This document shows, in pieces, positions 1 through 10,289 of a stretch of 64,000 nt of DNA. Under the pieces are notes generated by a model. It ran no database searches. It was given only the letters and a program-made list of their open reading frames with translations, and was not told the DNA's origin. The translations under genes and the position numbers were made by a program. Origin of the DNA: Bryum argenteum (Eukaryota; Streptophyta; Bryopsida; Bryales; Bryaceae); contig CM073321.1 of assembly GCA_037043015.1 (NCBI GenBank), positions 6,654,001 through 6,718,000 of the forward strand, given 5' to 3'. Every line of letters begins with the position of its first letter. Positions within the stretch are counted from its first letter, which is position 1.

Positions 1-810
1 TTTTGTAATTATATTTATCTTTCATTACCTTTTTGATATATTCTTATTATGTAAGTGCATTGTTGTATTTGGTTGTTTTTCCTGCCAGATGAGATTACCA
101 CCAGCTTCTCCGCTAAAGGAAGAAGAGGATGTTCAACCTCCTCTTACCGACCAAAATGAAAACATTACTGGTGATGACGATTTCGTTCCTCAGCAACAAA
201 TACTAGAAGACTCGAGCGATGCGGTTCGCCAATAAAGTCCGTCGGAAACTGCCCAACTCCCTCAAATATTCAATGCTGATGATGGACACGAGTCTCTTTC
301 CGATGATGAGGAACCTGCATTGCCGGGAGGTGTCAACGTGGGGATTGTTCATCTCCAAAACAAAGATCCAGACTGGAGTGCAAACGAGATGCGAATGATT
401 CACAAGAGTCATTCAATCGCCATCATCAACAGGTTGCGTTTCAAACGTGTTAAGAAATCTCGCATGATGATTCTATTGTGTCGCCTTGTTTGTTATCCAA
501 AAGTTCGACCCATCTCAAAACAAGACGTACGAAAATTGGAGAGCGAGTTCAACAAGGGTTATCGCAAAGGTGATCGTGTTATGTACGTATCTCCTTTCGA
601 TTAGAAAGGCAGAGAAAAATTGGTTGACTCCGGAGATGATGTGTGGACAGATACGCTTTGGAAAGAGGCTAATGACGAGTTTGACAAGACGTTGCGGTCG
701 GATCCGAATCTCCCTCATCTCATCAGCAAGTACTTCTACATTTATGAAGGTAACCATCGTGTTACGGCGTGGATGCGGCACATCAAAAGGTACCACAAGC
801 TTGATGCTTC

Positions 811-1760
811 CACTACTAGAAAACTGTGACCGAATCAACATAAAATCAACAGATTTTTGTTGTTTGGGGCACTCCATTGACCATTTTCACTGATTTTTGA
901 GCTTTTTGTAAAAATCAACAGTTTGCTAAATATATTTTGTTGATTTGAGTAGTGTAATGACCGAATCAACAAAATTTCATCAAATATGGAATCTTTTTGG
1001 AATCTTTTTGGAATCTTCCAAAATCTTTGGAATCTTTGGGAATTTTTTTAATCTTTTTTTGACATTGATTAAAATGCAAAATGAAAAACGAAGATGCTTT
1101 GGAGCCTCCTCGTTTCTTCAAAATAAAAAAACTCAAATGTTTTTGATATTTTTCCTAGATGTACAAAAATACCTGCACAAAATAGAACATAAAAAGATTT
1201 TGGAAAAAAAAAAAAATCACATCGTGAAAAAAATTCAAAGTCTGCTGTGCAGTAAAAAGACGCCTAAGCCTAAAAAAAAAAAAAAAAAATCAAAAAATTT
1301 TGAAATTTTTTCTATATGTAGAAAAATACCTGCATGAAGTAGTGCAATTTTTTTTTTTGAAAAAGATTAAAGGCAAAAGGCAAATTAATAGCCAATGAGG
1401 CAGTTTTACTGTAAGTAAAAAATTAAAACAATCATGTGCATACATGGACTTAGGTGGCGTAGTGGCGAAGGACGTCGGTTGGGAGCCGGGGAGGTCGTGG
1501 GTTCGATCTTGGCCCCCAACATTTAAGGCCTCGGAGGAGTCCGAGGTGGGCCCCACTCGTGTGACGGTCTGGTTTGAGGTGGGTCCCATTGGTTATTTTA
1601 ATTTTAATTTTAATCTAGTAAAAAAAATGAATTATGCCTGACCGAATCAACAGATAATATCAAAACTTTTGTGTTGGTCAATGTCCAGATCAACGCGTTC
1701 GAATCAATTGAAAATTTCAATGTTTTCATGTTGATTTGGACATTGGATTTTCTAGTAGTG
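811..1760. mobile_element. Non-autonomous CACTA (En/Spm-type) transposon
   Basis: Terminal inverted repeats CACTACTAGAAAA (811-823) and its reverse complement (1748-1760), flanked by the 3-bp target duplication TTC (808-810 and 1761-1763). Removing 811-1760 plus one TTC restores a reading frame that matches copy 2 across the junction (KMEPSWYISVDC in copy 2), so the insertion site is proved by comparison. Subterminal copies of GACCGAATCAAC occur near 828, 960 and 1641. There is no transposase ORF; the interior is A/T-rich with poly-A runs plus a SINE-like unit. Confidence 0.9.
1447..1640 (+). mobile_element. tRNA-derived SINE-like unit nested in the CACTA element
   Basis: A tRNA-like head carries an A box (TGGCGTAGTGG, 1455-1465) and a B box (GGTTCGATCTT, 1500-1510) at tRNA-like spacing, followed by a GC-rich body and a tail of TTTTAA repeats ending near 1620. 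A-box and B-box pol III promoters with a simple tail are typical of plant SINEs. I cannot find a clear target duplication, so the ends are approximate. A related unit lies on the minus strand near 39985-40310. Confidence 0.55.
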
Positions 1761-4700
1761 TTCGTGGCAAATCTCGGTCGAGTGTATCATCCTTGATGCT
1801 CGCGGGGAGAGCAGTTTGGTCCTTGATGCTATAAATGACATCAATTGGTAAGAAGATAGCATTTTTTTTATCTTCAATTTGTTAAATATATTTTCTTCGT
1901 ACAACGTTACTAATTTCTGATTCCGCTATGTAGGTCTACAAAACATGACCATGTTGAAGATAGCCAATGTGCTAAACTTCAACGCATGAAGATATTTGGG
2001 AAGATCAAACTGCATGATTTTAAAGATCTCACAAGTCCAGAGGACTACAAAATCTGCAAGAACTCCAAGGCAAAAAATGAAACTTGGTATCCAGTCACCC
2101 TAGACGTTTTCGTTAAGATTTTATACTCGGTAAGTTTTTGTTACACGTGCTTGTCTCTTGTACATAATATCTAATTTTTCACATCTTCTTATTTTTGTTT
2201 TACTTTTGTACAGAGGAGGTTAGCCAAAGTATCGGACGATGCCGAGACTACTTACTATGTCACTGTCCCGAAAGATAAGCAAACGTGGCCGGGAGTATGG
2301 TGTGCCGTGGATAATGCCATCAAAGCAGAAATCAAAGCATTCCGTGGCAAAATTTTTGAAGATGGTCGCAGTGGCGAATTACAATCTTGGGAGAGTATTC
2401 CCCAAAGAGGTGTATGTAAATTTTCTAAGATTCCTTTTGCTCCAATATATTATTGGTTTCCAAAACTAGATTCCGTTTTTCAATCCGTATTCTGTGCAGA
2501 TTTATTCACACTACACCCAAAATCTCAAACCGGATATGACAATTGATCGCTTGCACATGGTAGCAACTACCAATGTTCACTTCGAATTCAAGGGAAAGTG
2601 GTTGCAATGGTGGAACTCACCAAACGATGTTCGACGATTAGTCCACTTTCCGGAGGACCGCATATGAAGGATAAAAGTTTGATTACATTTCTCCATCGTG
2701 CTTCTCTATGGGCACATGTAATTTCGTCCCCACTTGTGTATTTACATTAGTCTTGCCATATGAGTAATATATTTTAAAACGTGTTCTAAGTATTTGCAGT
2801 TGGAGAAATCCCTAGAAAGTGAATTGGAGAAGCTTATTGAGAAAGAGAATCTCAACTTTCAATGGTCTGACGCCGTCCTCAAGCCATCCGCATATGTCGA
2901 GAAATGGAGGTTGCTATACTAGGAGAAGGCATTCGCCAACTACCTTGCTCCAAATGCCAGCCCACAGTTCATCAAAGGCACCGATATTCAAAAGATTGGA
3001 GGTGGCAAAGTCACCATCAAACGCGTGTTATTCCGGTATGCCTCTCGTTAGCTTATTTTTTACTAAAATTTTGTTTCATATATTCCATTCCGTTGTTCAA
3101 ATATGTTCTTCCGATTGTAGGAACTTGAAGCAAGAGCTTGTTGCCAAAGGTGCATTAACTTCATGGTCCCTTCCTTTAGAGTTGGAAGACGTTGCAGTCA
3201 CAAACGATCCCTCCAGCATCTTCTCTGAAGTCCAACAAAGGCAATTTACTAACTCACAATTGATGGCTGGGGGTTGGTTTCTTGAATGTCAGGACAACTT
3301 TGTACACAAGGAGAAAGAACTTCTTCGAATCCTCGATTCACTTGTAGCTGGCGATGCACCTATGGAGATCGATGATGATAACGACGACGACGTCTCCATT
3401 CTACCAAGCGCACCTATCTCATGCTCTCCACCACCTTCTCCGGCTGCGCTGCCCAAAGCTCGAGCAAACAAGAAACGACGCAAGGCTGTTGTGGACCCTG
3501 TACAAGATCTTCAACAAGATTCTGAAGAAATTGCTCCAAGCCAACTGGAAGTTGAAGGATCCGAGGACCCTGATCTTACTCAAACTTCACATGGTGTGAC
3601 AGTTGATGTCGTTAGCCGCGGTGCATGACTAACCCAGGTTATCGGAGGGGGACTTACGAATGCGTGAACCACAACTCTCCGCAGTCTCCTCATCGCCTCA
3701 GTCAGCCCGAATTCGCCAAACGCCCTGTTCCGAAACCCAAACACATTGGTAGCAGCTCGTCGTCAAAAATATCAGTCACTCTATCCATCTATCTCGAGAA
3801 GGGGAACATTGGAGATTTGGTTCATCAATCGTTGAAGACTTGAAAGTGGGATTCGCAGATTCTCAATATCGTCCAGCACATCAAAAAGGTACTAGTTTGT
3901 ACAATTCTCATTTATAATTTCCTTACTTACATTTTGTACATGTAAATCTATTATTTACTATCTAATGTATCACGTGTACCTCAGATTGGAAAAGACCGGA
4001 AGTACCCGTGTACGGCTATGGAATATAATCCCAAGCATCCAGGGATTGATCTCATTTTTGCAGATGCTCCAGAGAACTTGCCTGTGCCTGGTGTGTCTCC
4101 TACGGAAATTCCAACCTGGAACCGGCGTGATATAAACTACTTTGAGAACCTTTTTATCTTTGTCTCATACCACTTGACAGACGTTCCAGCCATTCTTCTG
4201 ATGCATCCTAAATGTCGTAGAATCGAGCATACACTCGTTTCTGAGTCCCATACATATAATCTTCGTGTTGTTCGAGACTGGTAGGGATATAATCCCCTCC
4301 CAATGGCCTCTACCGTACCGCACCTGAAAGGTGTACGGGGCACTTTATAGTTTTCATTCTCACAATTCATGATTACTGCCTTCTATGCTTGTAAGTTAAT
4401 ATTTCCATACTTGTGTTTTGCAGACTCACCGCTTCCATATCAAAGTTTATGTTTGTAAAGAGTTTCTTTCGATGTTCCAAACTCAGCAAGTGCCACACGC
4501 ATACACGGGTGTAGCAATCATATCTGATGAGGAAGACCACCTCTCTAACTTTGCAGACAAAGAGACATTGCGTTATCGTCCGAACAGTATGCCATGGCGA
4601 GGCTCACGAGAGAAGGACCCCTCTTTCATTCAATGTTACGTGGATTGGCTCACGGACGATGGGGGTATAGTTTTCGACTGGAGCGCAAGTACAGGTAATA

Positions 4701-5280
4701 TTTCCGTAAACGGTACTTTAGAAATCGTTTATACATTTCGCATTTCTAACATGGGCTTCTGATTTTTTAGGTGCATCTCTAATTGCTTGCGCGCGCTCCA
4801 GCCGTTTCATTGCTATGGAACCTGACGAAGAAATCTTTGATGGTGTACTAGTGGATTACAAGAATGGTCCTCCCGGTGATGAATAAAGTGGGGAATCAAC
4901 CCCACCCGCAGATTATGACTCTAGCAAATCGCCCCTGAAGAAGCCACGGAAAATTATTGGTGCGTAGTATCATCGTCTATTTTCTTTCTCAATTTCGTAT
5001 ACTGCTCTTACAAATATATTGTATAGACTTTCTTTGTACTTTTAGCATCGTAGGTCTGAAAGAGCAATTGACTCGCAACGCTCATCTCTACAATAGCCCT
5101 CTATCAACATTCACCCTACCTTCCTACGCTAAGCGTCTTGCTCAAGAGTTTGTTCAAGCTCCATCTCCCATTTTGTCTGACACTACACGTCCACGTAAAA
5201 GCAATAGTGTGCTTAAGTTCATAGACTTTGAGGCTCATAAGTGTGACTTGCACTTCAATAGTGCTACACCTTTAGCGTAG

Positions 5281-5906
5281 TATGTGCTTTGTTTTCCTAT
5301 AGGTACTCGACTTGGTAGCGCCATGTATTCGTATTTGCCATAATCTACTATTTATCTATGTGTTCTTCAATTCGGTTTTGAATTATTACTTATCATGATT
5401 ATCGTTGATATCTAAACATACACTAAGTGCTTCACGAAAGTCAATAAAGTATAATGGAAAATAATGGCGTTAGCCCTAATTCTAATGTAATATTTATTAC
5501 TCCAAATTAAATGTCACTAAATAAAATATAATCTCGATCCCATATTTCAGATCAAAGTCGGTAAAAAATATCAAATCATATTGAGTGACAATGGTGACCT
5601 CCAATTTCATATGATTTGGGCACGATGACGTCAGCCCTAATTTATGGTCGACAATAAAATACAAGACCAGGATCTCCTCCTTAATAATTTATGAAATGGG
5701 GCCACGATCTCATTCACATGTGAATAGGATCTATATCCACGGATTTGGGGTACTCAATTAGACTAAAGTAATCCTTAAAAATCTTTAAAATGCTTAAATC
5801 AATGGTCATAGGGTCCCTATCTTTTACAGAATTTTTTAAAAATGTTCACGTCTACCCATGCCATCTTGGACCTCACCGCTCACCACTCTACGCTCTCCGC
5901 TCACAC
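5281..5906 (+). other. Conserved non-coding 3' tail of ParB-MTase copy 1
   Basis: AT-rich with no coding potential. It shares ordered motifs with the tails of copies 2 and 3: TGACGTCAGCCCTAATT (about 5626; variant at 5464), a motif like ATCCACGGATTTGGGGTACT (about 5733), CAATGGTCATAGGG (about 5801), then clustered GCTCACCGCTCAC motifs ending in CTCACAC at 5900-5906. Conservation of a non-coding tail in three copies suggests it is part of the repeated unit, perhaps an element end. Confidence 0.6.
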
Positions 5907-6100
5907 CTCTACATTCTGCACCCGACTGTGTGAGTCGGCACCTGATGAGGTGCGCCAGCACCGGGGGGAGAGCGTCTGCCGGGAACGCAATTGGAAGACT
6001 GGAATGTGCTGGCACCAAAGGTGATGAGTCGGCAGCAGCAGGGGTCCGCCGGCACCGAAGGTGGTGAGCCGGCAGCAGCAGGGGCTCGCCGTGCTGTGAG
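5907..6100. repeat. Short GC-rich hairpin minisatellite tract
   Basis: About two units of a repeat with CCGCCGGCACCGAAGG then GGTGAGCCGGCAGCAGCAG. GCCGGCACC and GGTGAGCCGGC can pair as a hairpin. The same family forms a longer array at 24151-24680, also just outside the right end of a ParB-MTase copy. ORFs here on both strands are repeat translations. Confidence 0.6.
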
Positions 6101-6880
6101 AAGAATGTCAAGTGAACTTTGAGATCTTACGATTGAATCTTTTAAATAATGCTAAGATTGAGAGTTTTTCAGATTAATCTAAAGGAAGGTCAAATTTTGT
6201 GACTTAGACCATTTTGCAACAAGGAAATTTAGGGGTTAAGTGAGAAAATACAAGAACACAAGACTATCCCGCCTTTCATCTTCTTGGATCCATGAATTTC
6301 TTTTAGTTTACAACAACTTGAAAATACACATCTGGCAGCACATCTCAAGATATAAAAGAACCTTGCAGTTTTCCCTTAATGTAGAAACAGGAACAATGCG
6401 TATCAATGGAATTGAACATACCCCAAACTCCAGAAGAGCCAAAGTCACTCTCTGCCCATTGTCAACCGCCGAGACGGTTCACGCTTGCGGGAATTGCTTT
6501 CTATAAGCTTGAGTTTGGTATATTCATATTCAAATTCCCTAATTGGAACATTTAGGCCAATTCATCCGGTTCCCGGGAAATCTATGTTCTTGAGTGGAGT
6601 TTTGTCTAAATGCCCCTCCGTTGATTTTGTTTATTCTAAATTGGTAATATTGATTGGTGTTAAGGTATTAGGGCATGTTTTTGGGTATGTTTTATGCCTT
6701 CATTATTATTCATAATTTAGCGCACGGGCATTGTGAATGCTTAGCTTCCTCCTATTTAAAAATCAAGGAACTTAATTAAACCCTGTGGATGAGTTTGTCG
6801 GATGAATACAGATTCATCCGTTAAAGCGGATGAAACTTGTAATCATCCAACTAAATCGAATTCGTCAGTGAGGAAAGAGA
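6101..6880. other. AT-rich interval, no gene seen
   Basis: Only short ORFs without recognisable motifs. There are related ATTCATCCG and CATCCG words near 6806-6850. I see no structural feature to call. Confidence 0.5.
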
Positions 6881-8170
6881 GTTAGTTAGGTTTCGTGTGT
6901 TTTGGGTGTGTGTGTGCAAGATTTTTTTGGCAGGAAGAGAAAAATCGGGATCGGAGTAGCAACGAGAAGACTGAGCAGCCAGTAGGTCCTAGCTCCGGTA
7001 GTCGGTTGCGGAGGTTGACCCCTGGTTGAGCCTGCTACTTTTGTGGACATACTAGCTTTGTGCCGGCCTGGTGGATGAAGTGCCGGACCTGCTAGAGCAG
7101 CGCAACTGCGAGCTTCGACGAAGCGGGGGGCGAGACAACTCCAGCAGCGACGGAAATCAGCCATCGGTGGCAACACGGCGATCCAAGAGGCCGGCATGCA
7201 TGAGTTTGGAAAGGAGGATCTCCGTTCACATTTTCCGGATGGAGAAGTGAGAGATCGACGAGGCGGCAGCGCCACAGTAGCAACGGCGATCTGAGCAGAA
7301 GACGGAGAGCAGGTTGACAGCGGGAGAGCAGGTTGACAGCGGGAGAGCATCGCCGAAGGTCGCCGACACCAGGTTCAGTAGCGGCGAGGACACTAGGATC
7401 AGTGAGGAACAAGCAAATAGGAGTGAGCGGCTCGGCGGAGGGGCCGACACCACGAGAGCGACGGAGCCAGCAGCTCCAGAGGAGCATCGACACGGCATTG
7501 GGGTCGACGCCAGACAGCACCACCGACCGCGAGGAGCGAGGACAACGACGACAGAAGGACGAGCCAGCTCGGAGGCTGCGCATCGGACCTCATCGGTCGG
7601 CAGGTCGAAGCTCGACGGCCGCCTGCAGGTCGGCATCGGCAACGCCGAAGCATGGCAACATCGGCAAGGAGGAGGACTCGCAGGTCAAGGCTGGTGCAGG
7701 AGCAACCAGCATCACCGACAAGAAGCAGGAAGGCCCAACATCGGAGCTGGACCACCATTATCGAGTGAGCTGGTAGAGAACGCGGACGAGTGGATGGTGT
7801 TGGATAAAGCGATGCTGTTTGGCTGTTCGGCGGCACAGTCCTATGGCATGGACATCAGCACAATCGAAGGCCAGCACTTTGGCCATCGGGAGGAGCGACT
7901 CTCGACCCATCGACACATCGACATCAGCACGAGCTTGACACCCCTGCCGAACCTGTGGCGATCCGACTGCTGCAGGAGCCGGAACGGGAACCAGCAACTC
8001 CGGAGGAGGCACCGCGGCAGCAGCGGAGGTGGTCATCGAACGGCAAGGACGACGTGGAGAGAGGCGGCAGAACCGGCAACAAGGCAATCTGGAGCCAACA
8101 GCTCCGAAGATGGCCGCTGTTCGGCATCGGAAGGCGGCTTCCCTAAGCCCTGTCTCCTCCTGAGATAATA
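6881..8170. other. GC-rich interval with overlapping ORFs on both strands
   Basis: Long open frames exist on both strands at once (for example 7314-8168 + and 7092-7583 -). All are rich in R, G, S, A and T and low in motif content, as expected from GC-rich repetitive sequence with few stops. Words such as GGCATCGGCAACGCCGAAG recall the hairpin minisatellites. A GGAGAGCAGGTTGACAGC unit is duplicated in tandem (7305-7345). I do not recognise a protein; it could be a degraded transposon leader. Confidence 0.4.
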
Positions 8171-8753
8171 TGGAGGTTGCACAGGGTGATATTAGAGAGG
8201 GAACTCCTCTCTTCCCGTTTGGCTCTACTTTGTTCATGCTTGTTTTGTTAGATTGGTTGTGTTGAAGGTAGTAGGGTTCGTGAACCCGTCTTTCTTAAAA
8301 ATGGCAAAATTCATTGCCCAAAAAACCGCTGGCTTGATCTCGTTTAGTGTTCCTTAACACTTGTTAATTGCGCGTGTTTTGTTGGAATGGTTGTACCTTG
8401 CTTGATTTGTTGCTTTGCGTGGTTGTGTGTTAGTGTTTACTGTGTGCAAGGGCAGTGCGGAAGCTCTGCCTATTTTTTAGGGCTGAATGTGTGGAATTTA
8501 GGCTAAAATTTGGAGAATTGGGATCGAGCGCGGAAGCGCTGTCCAAATCACTCTAAAATTTCCTTGTTTATGTTGGAATGGATTGAATGCTTTGCTAGAT
8601 TGTGCACTCTTCTTCCTTCCACAAATGCAAACCAAGGCACCCACATACTTTGCATTTGCTTCATCTCCACGGCCCAACTTGTGGCTTGAAAACCGGGTCA
8701 CCGGAATTTAGGCTCATTGTGAGTCAAGACCTCGTAAACTGGACGTTGCTACC
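8171..8753. other. Non-coding interval, no gene seen
   Basis: AT-rich with short ORFs only. It ends at the candidate left terminus at 8754. Nothing else is recognised. Confidence 0.45.
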
Positions 8754-9362
8754 GTGTGAGCGTTGAGCGGTGAGCGGTAAGATTTTTGATTTTTTAGGGC
8801 TGACTTTGTATTTTTAGTAAGAAAATTCTAAAAATAGCATAATATGTTTTGTTGAGGAATTATTCTAAAATATTCTCGGGAATATTAGAATATTCTAGAC
8901 TTATTACCGTGGATTTAGTGACCCAAACCCGTGAAAATAAGGTTTAAATTCTTTGAAATTGGTTAGACTTGAGCTCAAAACTTGATTGTAAATGACAATT
9001 TCTTAATGTTAATGAAGGGCCGTCGAGGTCGAGCCGCGAAAACGAAGCGAAGCGCAGCCTCTCAAATGGATGACATTCCTGGATGAAAGGACTTCAAACT
9101 CTTCATCCGAACTTCAGAGCATGGAGTCAAGCAGTCAAACACGGTCCTCGGCAATGCCGAAGTCTATAATTTGTATTAAAAAATTTCATCACATTCAATG
9201 CCAACTCTCATTTCAAATGTGAGTCGTGGCCATACAACTTCTATAACTATCCATCAGCTAGTCATAGTTCGAGTCAGTCCCTCTATCATCACCTGCTCAT
9301 CAATCGCTAAAGTGAATTCTAAAAATCCTCCCAAATCGTCTCAGAGTGGCAAGATTTCATAC

Positions 9363-9705
9363 ACATTGCACCAAGCACCCCCAATTCTTGCCCGTCATGT
9401 CCTTCAGGTAGTCGTCTCCCTTGTTCCGTGCTATACACGCTGAACACCACGCCTTGTGACAATAATCACAGGGGATCACAAACTCGTCTCCTCCACACCA
9501 ATTGCATTGCTCATCATCAGACTGGACGTTCTTCGTAAATACAACGTCGTCCAACAAAAGTTTGCACGAAATGCAAATTCCAACACCGAGACGCGGATGC
9601 TCCATCAAACAAGCACGGATTTTTCTCTCTCCACATGCAGTGCAGGAATACAAATACAAAGGATCGACATCGGCTGCATGCCCCGCCATTTGATGGACTT
9701 CACCT
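9363..9705 (-). CDS. ADD-type zinc-finger protein exon (ATRX/DNMT3-like)
   Basis: A clean exon with ATG at 9689, possible acceptor at 9706 and GT donor at 9361-9362. The 110 residues hold a GATA-like C4 finger (C16-x2-C19 ... C39-x2-C42) followed by a PHD-like C8 finger (C62-x2-C65-x8-C74-x2-C77-x4-C82-x2-C85-x19-C105-x3-C109), with WCGGDEFVIPCDYCHKAWCS at its core. This order is the ADD domain of ATRX and DNMT3 proteins, which reads histone H3 tails. It has no stops, unlike the nearby ParB-MTase genes. Further exons are not resolved: upstream ORFs at 9724-9978 (-) could belong, and downstream sequence to 8754 shows nothing clear. Its place next to a methylase-like gene suggests a chromatin role, which is inference. 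Confidence 0.75.
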
Positions 9706-10289
9706 CTGCAAGACTAACAAACTTCAAATGAGAGATGGCCCAAAAGTCCAAGCTTCGAGATGCTGGCTATCCTCCCAAACCATTCTTCTATAAAACGAGA
9801 GCAATCCGGATTGCCATGATTTCACCTTGACGTCCCATTCATTGACACCAACCCATCGACCCCTCACGGGCACCGCCGACAGCACCGGCAGCAGCAGCAG
9901 CCTTTGTTGCTGGACTGTAAGGCACCGACATTTCTGCAAATTACAAACCGACACTTTGGCACCGACACGAATTCCCATGACAATCGACCTGATTTTTTCT
10001 TACATTTTCACAAGAAATCACCGACATTGCATCCTCTTACATTTTCACAAGAAATCTAATCACTTGAGCATCATTTCCTCACATCTGTACCAGCACATCA
10101 CAATGAGCACCGACATGGCACAGCTACATGGGACGTTAAAACCGAAACTCCGACACTCTTTATGACACAACCCATCTGCTCTCATGCATGGCCATATTAT
10201 TATAGAACATGAGCACCGACAACTTGTACCGAGACCATGCTGTTCACTTCACTAACGTCACGGACACATGACAGCTTCGGCCGGATTCA
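9706..10289. other. Non-coding or unresolved upstream part of the ADD gene
   Basis: Contains an 84-codon minus-strand frame (9724-9978) without known motifs and several CACCGACA words. It may hold 5' exons of the ADD gene, but splice sites are not clear. Confidence 0.35.

Larger units (their letters stand above)
89..5280 (+). pseudogene. ParB-like / DNA-methyltransferase-like fusion gene, copy 1 (decayed)
   Basis: Exons inferred by comparison with copy 2: 89-1847 (containing an 811-1760 insertion), 1934-2129, 2214-2409, 2500-2717, 2800-3034, 3121-3888, 3985-4330, 4424-4694, 4771-4959 and 5054-5280, all with GT-AG borders. Exon 1 encodes an acidic N-terminus then a ParB-like domain: LCRLVCYPKVRPI, then GNHRVTAWMRHI, which resembles ParB box II. 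Exon 7 carries DLIFADAPENLPVPG, in the position of methylase motif IV (usual DPPY/W). Exons 8-9 give GGIVFDWSASTG-ASLIACARS then AMEPDEEIFDG, like beta-class motif I followed by the SAM-binding acidic residue. The family is inferred from these motifs only. Inactivating changes: stops at 233, 602, about 2920, 3626, 4282 and about 4885, and frameshifts near 2358 and 2670. The first exon may be preceded by more gene to the left, since 89 follows a plausible acceptor. Confidence 0.72.

Noticed and set aside
7314..8168. 284-codon ORF as a gene
   Set aside because: Overlapping long ORFs exist on the other strand; composition is low-complexity and no motif or splice context supports it.
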